Below, piece by piece: positions 33,555 to 43,894 of a stretch of 64,000 bases of DNA. Under the pieces are notes generated by a model that was not told where the DNA came from, made no database searches, and saw only the letters and a program-made list of their open reading frames with translations. The position numbers were made by a program, and so were the translations under genes. Positions within the stretch are counted from its first letter, which is position 1, and each line of letters starts with the position of its first letter. Origin of the DNA: Protea cynaroides (taxonomy: Eukaryota > Streptophyta > Magnoliopsida > Proteales > Proteaceae); assembly GCA_028583415.1 (NCBI GenBank), contig CM053267.1, forward strand, positions 56,186,914 through 56,250,913. Direction: 5' to 3'.

Positions 33555-34955
33555 TGTCACCATGATTTTGTGAACATCACTGTCTTCTATCTGCATAGTG
33601 ATAACTATGGGATCTTCATGAGGCAGCTCTAACCCGCACAGGTCTTCGTCGCTGAAGGTCAGGAAATCCCATCTACGGGCTCTCTTTCCTGGCCATTCAA
33701 TCGATTTAACGCTTCTTGCGTATGCCTTTCTGGCTTTGGCCGATGTGTTTCCTACCGCTGGACCACCGATGATGGTCATGGCCTTCGGCCCTTGTGTAGA
33801 AGGGTCACAAATTTCATTATCTTCTGAATCTTTTGAGGCCGAAGTGGCCGCTTCGGCCACTCGAGGTCGGCGGATTTTGATAGTGTCATCCGCGGTCGAG
33901 CTGGCCGTCTCGGCCAATACAGGTCGGCTGCTCGACGGACTCTGGCCGCATCTTGATTCGATTATTACTGGTCGGGGAATGTCACGGCTAACCGTTGAAC
34001 TACATCGAGGCGTCACGCGCCTGACCATGTACACGCGCTCGTAAGGAATGTCCTCCTCTGAAGGTGGGTCGATGACGTGCAATGGAGGCGGCGGTCGCGT
34101 TTGGTCCAGGTGTTGTCTTGCCAACCTAGGGTCAGTCCTCAGCTTTGTCCTCCCCTGGGTTTCCAATGAATTCAGGACTCTGCCTCGTTCATGTATCTGC
34201 TGGGGGGTGCAAGCAAGCTGGCAGAGGATGACACCGACGTCTCGATGTGCCGGAGTAGGTCCTCTTTCTCTTATCTCCACATGTTGAGCGGGCTCTTGGT
34301 CGAGGTGCCTTTCTTGGTATCGGGGCTCGACTGCCCTATCTCTTCTTCTGTCCTCCCTAGGTGGATCTCTGCGAACTTCTCTTCTTTCACCCCTCCTGGG
34401 TTTTCTTTCCTTTTGCCTTCTTGGCTCTCTCTCTGGAGTCCTCGCCCGCAGTGGGGGAGGTTGTCTTCTCCGATCCTCGGCTGTAGCAGCCGGAACTCTC
34501 GGGGCATTATGGTCCACGTACTGCCTATAATATCCTCATTGGATGAGGCCTTCTATTTCAGCTTGCAGGTTTTGGCATTTATCGGTGGTGTGGCCGATGT
34601 CCCTGTGATACTGGCAGTACTTGTTCGGATTTCTCCTTTTTGCTTCGGTTACGATCTTCTGGGGCTTCTGTAGATACCCGTCATTAGCAATGAGAGTGTA
34701 TACGTCACCAAGGGATCGGTTGAGTGGGGTATAATCATTGAATTTCTTCTGAAGTAACCCTCTAGCTCGCGCTTCTTCTCTCCTCGACCTCTTGTTCTCT
34801 CCTGGCCGTGCGAGGTCTTGCCTCTCATCCATTCACGTGGCGAAGTGAACTGCCTCATCAATGTCCTTGACTTGTAGCACTTCAAGGTTGAATCTGGCCA
34901 AGAAAGCCCTTAGGGTCTCACGGGACCTCTGTTTCATGTTCATCAAGTGTGCACT
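33555..34955 (-). pseudogene. Tat gag C-terminal part and protease N-terminal part
   Basis: Sense direction from 34955: gag continues (MKQRSRETLRAFLARFNLEV), a TGA or TAG stop near 34834, then RRSREEARARGL, the zinc-finger-like CQYHRDIGHTTDKC (about 34590-34630, typical of Tat gag), and a long Arg/Glu/Pro-rich linker (33900-34500). The protease approach follows (FSDEDLCGLELPHEDPIVIT). At 33555 the nested element interrupts the protease active site. One base appears to be missing just before the Asp-Thr-Gly codons, so the frame was also shifted there. Confidence 0.8.
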
Positions 34956-35129
34956 TGTAAGACCCGTGTCAATCTAACCTGGTCTTACCACCTTGAACCA
35001 GGTTTACCCATCATGGTCGAGTCAAATGGACCAAGGGCATGAAGGAGATCGAGATCCCAGGTATGAAATCGACCCAAAAACACTTAATTCTAGGGGAGGG
35101 TCGCACACCCAGTGAAGCAAGGTCGGACC

Positions 35130-37444
35130 TGTAAGACCCGTGTCAATTTAACCCGGTCTTACCATTGTGAACCAGGTTTACCCATCATGATCGAGTCAAA
35201 TGGACCAAGGGCATGAAGGAGATCGATATCCCAGGTACGAAATCGACCCAAAAACACTTAATTTTGAGGGAGGGTCGCACACCCAGTGAAGCAGGGTCGG
35301 ACCTCCCTATACAGAAAGTCAGACCCTCAGTTTTTGAGGGAGGGTCGGACAGCTTAAGACCCTAGGGTCGATGGGATCATCGACCCTCCCATCGACCCTC
35401 GATTTTTGACGAAACTGAAATTAGGAAAATTTCCTAATTTTCGGTTGGGATTCTTTCCAAATCTCAATGGGATTATTATAGGACATTCCTAGTCTATTTA
35501 AAGGACGTCCCTAAGCCACTTTCACTCCTTTCATAACCCTAATTGAATTGAGAGAAAGAGAGAAGAAGGAAAAGAGGAAGAAAGAAGGCTAGGAAGAAGG
35601 CTTAGCAGAAAGGAGAAGAATTCGCAGAGAAAAGTAATCTTCTCAGGTATGGATACTAATTCCATGAGTTTCTACAGACCTTAGGTTAGATATGGTTGAG
35701 TGTAGGATTTTGGAGAAACCCAAACCATCTATCCATGGTTAGGTTTTCATGGAAAACCATGGGAGGATGCACGAAAGCTATCTAGATGAATCATACATGG
35801 TTCTAGACCATGGAATGAGTGTTGGGTGAATGTAGGAAGCAAGTCATAGGACCCCAAACACGAAGAATGGATTAAAAAGTGGAAATTGGACCAGAGTGCA
35901 CCGAGGGTCGCACCGAGGGTCGATAAACCATCCGACCCTAGGTGTTTCTGACCATCGACCCTCAGCATTCGGGAAGTTCAGAATGGAGGGAGGGTCGATA
36001 GACCCATCGACCCTAGCATCGACCCTAGCATCGACCCTCAGTTGACATAATGGTTTTAAATTCTGAATTAATTCTAATTAAATTCTATCGACTTTGTTAG
36101 GTTTGCTAGCAATATAATACAATTATAACAGTGATTCGAAAGCTTGGAAAATATCTATTAGCAAGCCAAGGTGAGGAACCTTAACCCCAAACTAAATTGG
36201 TTAATAATAAACTGTTTTCTATTTATTGAGTCCTATGCCATGTTGATTCTATGCGAATATGTTTGTAATGTGCATACAACATGCCATCTAATATTTCTAT
36301 TACTTGCTCATGCATATTTACTTTATTGTTTATAACATGATGATGATGATGATGATGATAGGAATAGGCATGTGCTTGTATGTGTGTGGTTGATGTGCTT
36401 GATGCGAGCGAGTATCAGGGGAGGTGTGATGAGAACGTCAATAATCGTTAACCTTTGGCGGGTCTCAGCACTTTAGCTCTATCTCTAACTCAAGTCTTGT
36501 GCATTGGCATCGTCGTATCGCCATTACCTTAGTAGAACTATTATGTCGTAGAGTATCAGGGGAGGTGGTCTCGGTCCTTGTAGTCTCGACTTTACCGGGG
36601 GGCCTTAGCTCTATCTCTATGGATGTTCCGAGGGATGCTTTGGGGTGAGGCCTTGGATACACTGTTTGGCATTAGGATTGGTTAGCAGCGAGCCCAGTTT
36701 GCAAGCCCTCGCTAACAGGGGCTTACGTGTTGGTATAGCATTATATGGCAATAACCGTTAACCTTTGTTGTATAATGTTATGGTAGGGTGGATGGGGACG
36801 ACGATAACCGTTAACCTTCGGGCGGGCTTCCACACCCTGTGTATAGAGGCGGTATCAATAACCGTTAACCTTTGATCACCCAACCTTTCTATTGCACATT
36901 GCAAACTATAAACCAAGACCAAAGATATAAATTGATTTTTGCATGCATATGTAATGTTGCATTGTTTTGGCTACTCACTGAGCCGTGTTGTGTGCTCACC
37001 CCTCGACGTCGAATATTTTTAGTTGATGATGCAGGATATACTGTTGAAGATTATATGAACCTGTCAGCGTATGGAACTGTAGCAGCTATGGAAGTTGGAG
37101 CTGAAGACGATACACACGACTCCTCTTGCGAGTGCAACTCGTGTGTATTCGATTAGATATTTTTATAGGTTTCTTTATTGGATTTATAAGACATGTATTT
37201 GGTATTTAAATATTTATGTCTCAGTTAAACACAGAATAATTTGTTATTATTTATGGGTATCATTTTAGATCTCAGTTCATATTATTTATAAATTTTCCGC
37301 TATTGTGTATTACTCTGATTATGATTGTGGATGCGTGTTAAGTTTGGATAACGCGGGGATAGCCTATGAGAGATCCTGGTTGAACCGTTGGTTATTTGGC
37401 GGTTCATCACACCATTATGAAGTGTGCGGAATTGGGGTGTGACA
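35130..37444 (+). mobile_element. Solo LTR of family B nested in a family B LTR, TSD GGACC
   Basis: 2315 bp from TGTAAGACCC to GGGGTGTGACA. GGACC lies at 35125-35129 and 37445-37449. Features: TATTTAAA at 35495-35502, leader, CAG|GTATGG donor with GT at 35647, four CGTTAACC repeats (about 36447, 36755, 36808, 36862), (GAT)n at about 36340 and the small ORF at 37016. It is the third insertion level. Confidence 0.95.
37016..37156 (+). CDS. LTR small ORF, family B copy 1
   Basis: Frame FLVDDAGYTVEDYMN, SAYGTVAAMEVGAEDD, CECNSCVFD, stop TAG at 37154-37156. No in-frame ATG before the conserved block; the frame is open upstream to about 36872 in this copy only. Upstream of TTTTTAG the frame is not shared with copies 2 and 3, which differ by one T, so the conserved coding part seems to begin at the acceptor-like segment. 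Confidence 0.55.
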   Translation, partial: FLVDDAGYTVEDYMNLSAYGTVAAMEVGAEDDTHDSSCECNSCVFD

Positions 37445-39088
37445 GGACCTCCCAAAACAGAAAGTCAGACCCTCAGTTTTTGAGGGAGGGTCGGACAGCT
37501 TAAGACCCTAGGGTCGACGGGATCATCGACCCTCCCATCGACCCTCGGTTTCTGACGAAACTAAAATTAGGAAAATTTCCTAATTTTCGGTTGGGATTCT
37601 TTCCAAATCTCAATGGGATTATTATAGGACATTCCTAGTCTATTTAAAGGACGTCCCTAAGCCACTTTCACTCCTTTCATAACCCTAATTGAATTGAGAG
37701 AAAGAGAGAAGAAGGAAAAGAGGAAGAAAGAAGGCTAGGAAGAAGGCTTAGCAGAAAGGAGAAGAATTCGCAGAGAAAAGTAATCTTCTCAGGTATGGAT
37801 ACTAATTCCATGAGTTTCTACAGACCTTAGGTTAGATATGGTTGAGTGTAGGATTTCAGAGAAACCCAAACCATCCATCCATGGTTAGGTTTTCATGGAA
37901 AACCATGGGAGGATGCACGAAAGCTATCTAGATGAATCATATATGGTTCTAGACCATGGAATGAGTGTTGGGTGAATGTAGGAAGCAATTCATAGGACCC
38001 CAAACACGAAGAATGGATTAAAAAGTGGAAATTGGACCAGAGTGCACCGAGGGTCGCACTGAGGGTCGATAGACCATCCGACCCTAGGTGTTTCTGACCA
38101 TCAACCCTCAGCATTCGGGAAGTTCAGAATGGAGGGAGGGTCGATAGACCCATCGACCCTAGCATCGACCCTAGCATCGACCCTCAGTTGACAGAATGGT
38201 TTTAAATTCTGAATTAATTCTAATTAAATTCTATCGACTTTGTTAGGTTTGCTAGCAATATAATACAGTTATAACAGTGATTCGAAAGCTTGGAAAATAT
38301 CTATTAGCAAGCCAAGGTGAGGAACCTTAACCCCAAACTAAATTGGTTAATAATAAACTGTTTTCTATTTATTGAGTCCTATGCCATGTTGATTCTATGC
38401 GAATATGTTTGTAATGTGCATACAACATGCCATCTAATATTTCTATTACTTGCTCATGCATATTTACTTTATTGTTTATAACATGATGATGATGATGATG
38501 ATGATAGGAATAGGCATGTGATTGTATGTGTGTGGTTGATGTGCTTGATGCGAGCGAGTATCAGGGGAGGTGTGATGAGAACGTCAATAAACGTTAACCT
38601 TTGGCGGGTCTCAGCACTTTAGCTCTATCTCTAACTCAAGTCTTGTGCATTGACATTGTCGTATCGCCATTACCTTAGCAGAACTATTATGTCGTAGAGT
38701 ATCAGGGGAGGTGGTCTCGGTCCTTGTAGTCTCTGACTCTACCGGGGGGCCTTAGCTCTATCTAGTTTGCAAGCCCTCGCTAACAGGGGCTTACGTGTTG
38801 GTATAGCATTATATAGCAATAAACGTTAACCTTTGTTGTATAATGTTATGGTAGGGTGGATGGGGACGACGATAAACGTTAACCTTCGGGCGGGCTTCCA
38901 CACCCTGTGTGTAGAGGCGGTGTCAATAAACGTTAACCTTTGACCACCCAACCTTTCTATTGCACATTGCAAACTATAAACCAAGACCAAAGATATAAAT
39001 TGATTTTTTTTGCATGCATATGTATTGTTGCATTGTTTTGGCTACTCACTGAGCCGTGTTGTGTGCTCACCCCTCGACGTCGAATATT

Positions 39089-39226
39089 TTAGTTGATGAT
39101 ACAGGTTATGCAGTTGAAGATTATATGAATGCGTCGGCATACGGAAACGTTGCAGCTATGGACGTTGGAGCTGAAGATGATACACACGATCTCTCTTGCG
39201 AGTGCAACTTGTGTGTATTTGATTAG
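39089..39226 (+). CDS. LTR small ORF, family B copy 2 (5' LTR of element 3)
   Basis: LVDDTGYAVEDYMNASAYG, VAAMDVGAEDD, CECNLCVFD, stop TAG at 39224-39226. Open throughout. Confidence 0.52.
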   Translation, partial: LVDDTGYAVEDYMNASAYGNVAAMDVGAEDDTHDLSCECNLCVFD

Positions 39227-39518
39227 ATATTTTTCGTAGGTTTCTTTATTGGATTTATAAGACATGTATTTGGTATTTAAATATTTATGCCTCAGTTAAA
39301 CACAGAATAATTTGCTATTATTTATGGATATCATTTTAGTCCTCAGTTCATATTATTTATAAATTTTCCGCTATTGTGTATTACTCTGATTATGATTGTG
39401 GATGCGTGTTAAGTTTGGATAACACGGGGATAGCCTATTTGAGATCCTGGTTGAGCCGTTGTTTATTTAGCGGTTCATCACACCATTCTGAACAGTGTGG
39501 AATTGGGGTGTGACAACT

Positions 39519-39530
39519 TGGTATCAGAGC
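39519..39530 (+). other. Primer-binding site of element 3 (initiator tRNA-Met)
   Basis: TGGTATCAGAGC three bases after the LTR terminus at 39515. Same primer and spacing as element 2. Confidence 0.93.
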
Positions 39531-40725
39531 ATCTCAGGCTTTGCCCGCCGAACTGACATGCATTCAAGACCATTGTGAACTGAGATAGGATAAAAGTAAA
39601 AGCTTTAATATAAACACACTGTAAGCACCTGTGTTGGTTGAGACAGAAATTAAACAAGACGATAATGTACATATAAAAGGTGGAACCATATATATACACT
39701 CACACAGAAAGAGAAGACCAAGAATTATCCTAATAAACAAATAATTTAGGGTATTATCTATAAGTTGGGTAGTTATCCAAGTATACAAGGATATAGTACA
39801 GTAGCAAGAAGGGAGCTTTTGTAAAGCAGAAAGTTGGAATACCGAGTTGGTACTCACAAGATGTGAAACTCGATGTAAGACAGAGGAAGAAGGAAAATGG
39901 CTAGTAATGCCAAAACCCCTGTAGAGATAAAGGAAAAGATCTCGGGCTAAATCCAAACAGAGATAAGAGGATAATGGCCATGTAAGTAGATATGTTTATA
40001 TAGGATGCGGTGCATTATTGATTTACTCTTATGATTATAGAGGATGCACATACCAGATTTTAAACTCTCGTGTCTTGACAGGATACCTTCTTGATTTAAC
40101 CTGTCAATTGGAGTTACAGATATTGTTTCTTTAGTATTAGTCCTGATTATACCAATCTGCACCATTCTCATGATCGACAACATGAACAGAGATACGAACT
40201 GAATGAATAGTTAAATGCTTAATCATGTTGAGCGTACATCTATTGATTTATACCTGATTTATTGATGTACGAAAATTTTCTCCAGATTTATACCTGATAT
40301 ACTGATGTATGAAATCTTCTCCAGATTTATTCTTATAGTGCCTTGATCAATGGCATTATATACTCGATAGAACCGGTAACCATGAGGTTAAGAGCTGTAG
40401 AACCTCTATTTCCATATATTTAGACCACCGTGCAACGTAATGATCTTTTGATGCCGGTTGGATTACCACAGATTTACTCCTGATCCTTAAAACCTAGATT
40501 CGCTAGATAAAGCAAGTGGTTGTCATTATGATAATTGAAAGAAGGAAATGAATTATTTTGGACAAACATTCTGAATTATACACTCCCTGATCATGGTTGA
40601 TAAAGATGTGTAGTGATAATGGAATTATAGGAAGGAAGATGATTGGATTGAGACTAAATGCTATAGCCAATGAACCTCAGATGAAGTAATGGAGAATCTA
40701 TTTTGAGATTGCTAAATGGATGGAA
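39531..40725 (+). other. Leader of element 3 without gag
   Basis: About 1.2 kb, AT-rich, with repeated AGATTTATACCTGAT-type segments (about 40240-40330). No gag core and no zinc knuckle were found in any frame, and the protease begins only from its second half. Either gag was deleted or this space holds unrelated sequence. Confidence 0.6.
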
Positions 40726-43700
40726 TTTGGACGCAACCTAATTAGACTTGAGATGGCAGACTTTGATGTCCTCTTGGGAATGGACTGGTTAGCTCGGCAT
40801 TCAGCAAACCTATTATGCGCCGAGAAGAAGCTAACGTTTAAAGACAAAGAAGGAGCAGAATTCAGTTTCTCGGGAACCAAACTTCCCAGGAGACGCAAGC
40901 TCATACTCTCAGCATTAAAGGCTAAGAAGTGCCTTGAGAAAGGAGCGGTCGGATATCTAGTATCAGTGGTCGACCTAACCAAGGACGTGCCACAAATGGA
41001 AGATATTGATGTAGTGCGAGATTTTCCTGATGTATTTTCAGAGGAACTATCCGGATTACCACCCGATCGAGCCACGGAGTTTGTAATAGACCTGATACCT
41101 GGAGCCGCACCGGTATCAAAAGCACCTTATAGAATGGCTCCTACTGAACTGAAGGAATTAAAAGTGCAACTACAAGAACTGTTGGATAAGGGTTATATTA
41201 GACCCAGTATATCTCCATGGGGAGCACCGGTGTTGTTCGTAAAGAAGAAAGATGGTAGCGTTCGGTTATGTATCGACTATAGAGAGTTGAATAAGCTAAC
41301 AATCAAGAATCGATATCCACTACCCAGGATCGATGACTTGTTCGATCAGTTACAAGGAGCGAAGGTATTTTCAAAGATCGATCTTCGATCAGGCTATCAT
41401 CAATTGAAGATTAAAGAAGGTGACATTCCGAAGACAGCTTTCCGGACAAGATACGGACATTATGAATTCTTAGTGATGTCCTTCGGACTAACTAATGCAC
41501 CGGCAACGTTCATGGAACTTATGAACCGAGTTTTCCACGATATGTTGGACACGTCGGTGATAGTATTTATTGATGACATATTGGTATACTCCAAGGACAA
41601 GGAAACCCATGTCAAGAACCTAAACGCAGCCCTACAGCGTTTAAGGAAAGAGAAGTTATACGCCAAATTTTCTAAGTGTGAGTTTCTGGCTAAGCGAAGT
41701 CGCATTTTTAGGCCATGTAGTATCCGCGGAAGGAATCAAAGTGGACCCCAGTAAGATCGAAGCTATTGTGAAGTGGGAAGCACCAAAAAGCGTCTCAGAA
41801 ATTAGAAGTTTTCTGGGTCTAGCTAGATATTATCGGAGATTCGTAGAAGACTATTCTCGGATTGCCGTACCTCTCACCAGTTTGACCAAGAAAGGAGAAA
41901 AGTTTGTATGGACGGATAAGTGTGAAAAGAGCTTTCAAACACTGAAGACCAGATTGATATCCGCTCCAATTTTAACCATTCCCGTTCCGGGACAGACATT
42001 TACCTTATACACTGATGCATCGGGATTGGGACTAGGATGTGTGCTTATGCAAGGAGAACAAGTAGTTGCGTATGCATCGAGACAGTTGAAGGTACATGAG
42101 AAAAATTACCCAACCCATGATTTGGAATTAGCGGCAGTAGTAAATGCTGTCAAGATATGGAGACACTACCTATACGGATAGAAATTTCAGATTAAGTCGG
42201 ACCATAAAAGTCTTACTTATCTATTTAATCAGAAGGAGTTAAATATGAGACAGAGAAGATGGCTGGAACTATTGAAAGACTATGATTGTGATATCCAGTA
42301 TCATCCGGGAAAAGCGAATGTGGTAGCGGATGCAGCAAGGTATACCAATGGAATGGTGTTTAATCACGGCAACGAGCAGTATGTGATAGATACACCGGAT
42401 GGATCAACCAACCAAGGGTTCATTCATCGGTTTTCAAATATGTTCGCGGCATTGAAGATTGTACCGGATATAGTGGATGAAGTGAAGACAGCTATCAAAG
42501 CAGATCCTTATCTGAGAACGGTACAAGAAGATTTTGAGAAAGGTAGGACTAACCCTGAGTTCACCTTGGATGACGAGAAGGTACTGAAATACAAGGAAGA
42601 ATATGTGTACCCGAAACAGAAAGTGTAGACATTAGACACCGACTCATGAAAGAAGCCCATACCACCATCTACTCGGTACATCCTAGAAGTACAAAAATGT
42701 ATCATGATCTAAAGAAACTGTATTGGTGGAGGGGAATGAAGGCAGATGTAGCCAAGTTCGTGTCTCAATGCCTAAATTGTCAGAAGGTAAAGGCGGAACG
42801 GCAAAGACCCGCAGGACTGTTGCAACCATTACCGGAACCAGTATGGAAATGAGACTGCATCACTATGGACTTCGTCACAGGACTACCATTGACTCCTCGA
42901 GTAGTTGACGCAGTTTGGGTGATTGTAGACCGTCTGACTAAAACAGCTCGCTTCATATCGATACGACCCCAGTATACACTGGAAAGGTTAGCAAAGCTGT
43001 ATGTGGATAATATTGTTCGGTTACATGGTGTTCCAGAAAGCATTGTGTCCGATAGAGATCCACGATTTACTTCTAAATTTTGGGAAAGACTGCAAAAGGC
43101 TATGGGTACAACATTGAAGTTCAGTATGCTACGAGCATGTGTGATTGATTTCAAGGGATCATGGGACGAAAAGTTACCACTGATCGAGTTCGCTTACAAT
43201 AACAGCTATCAAGCTACTATACAGATGTCACCTTATGAAGCACTGTATGGTAGGAAGTGTCGAACTCCCTTGTTTTTGAATGAAGTTGGAGAACGTAGTA
43301 TTGTTGGACCAGAATTTGTTGAAGAGACTTGTCGAGTGGTCGACATAATCAAGGAAAGAGTAAGAGTAGCTCAGAACCGTCAGAAGCAATACGCAGATAC
43401 TCGACGAAGAGAGCTAGAGTTCACCGTAGGTGATAAAGTATTTTTGAAAGTATCGCCTATGCGAGGATTGAAGACGTTCGGACAGAAAGGAAAACTAAGT
43501 CCAAGATATGTCGGACCATATGAGATTTTGGCTAAGCGTGGAAAAGTAGCTTATCAGTTAGCACTACCACCATCTATGTCAAGTGTGCATGACGTATTTC
43601 AGATATCCTTATTGAAGAAGTATGTCAAAGACCCAACACATATGTTGACAGTAGATTTCCGGAACCGACCGATGATTTGACATTTGAAATAATATCAATG

Positions 43701-43865
43701 GAAATCACTAGTCGAAAGGTTCAACGTCTACGCAAATGGAGATATCTATTATGTTAAGGTCACATGGAAAAGTAGAGACATGGAAGAGATTACATGGGAA
43801 GAAGAAAATGCTATGAGAAAGCAATACCCTCACTTGTTTGATTCAGAAGGTATGTACAATTTCGA
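40726..43865 (+). pseudogene. pol of element 3, lacking the protease active site and integrase catalytic Glu
   Basis: Starts at RLEMADFDVLLGMDWLARHS, so the protease DSG is missing. RT is complete: SVRLCIDYRELNKLTIKN, SKIDLRSGYHQLKI, MSFGLTNAPATFMELMN, catalytic FIDDILVYSK at about 41569-41598. Frameshift at about 41690, then RNase H (TLYTDASGLGLG, VADAA) with TAG at 42179. Integrase has the finger CLNCQKVKAERQRP, a TGA after PVWK near 42849, MDFVTGLPLT and VSDRDPRFTS. The sequence then jumps from TTLKFS to MLRACV at about 43123. Elements 1 and 2 have there about 20 more residues, including the catalytic Glu. After a stop at 43680 a chromodomain-like tail (YYVKVTWKS, EEITWEEENAMRKQYPHLF) follows to about 43865. 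Confidence 0.9.
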
Positions 43866-43880
43866 GGATGAAATTTTTAT

Positions 43881-43894
43881 AAGTTGGGGGGAGT
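43881..43894 (+). other. Polypurine tract of element 3
   Basis: AAGTTGGGGGGAGT immediately before the 3' LTR start at 43895. Single copy, unlike the duplicated tract of family A. Confidence 0.8.

Larger units (their letters stand above)
34956..39515 (+). repeat. 5' LTR of element 3 (family B), split by a solo LTR
   Basis: Segments 34956-35129 and 37445-39515 together make an LTR of about 2240 bp. It is shorter than the 3' LTR by about 80 bp because of a deletion at about 38764, where TTAGCTCTATCT joins AGTTTGCAAG. Features in the right segment: TATTTAAA 37641-37648, purine-rich leader, donor-like CAG|GTATGG with GT at 37793, GTTAAC-containing repeats, (GAT)n at about 38484, and the small ORF. 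Confidence 0.93.

Noticed and set aside
35747..35968. Minus-strand 73-codon ORF repeated in family B LTRs (also 37893 and 44511)
   Set aside because: Repeats because the LTR repeats; it is antisense to the LTR and has no counterpart at that place in families A, C or D, unlike the sense small ORF.
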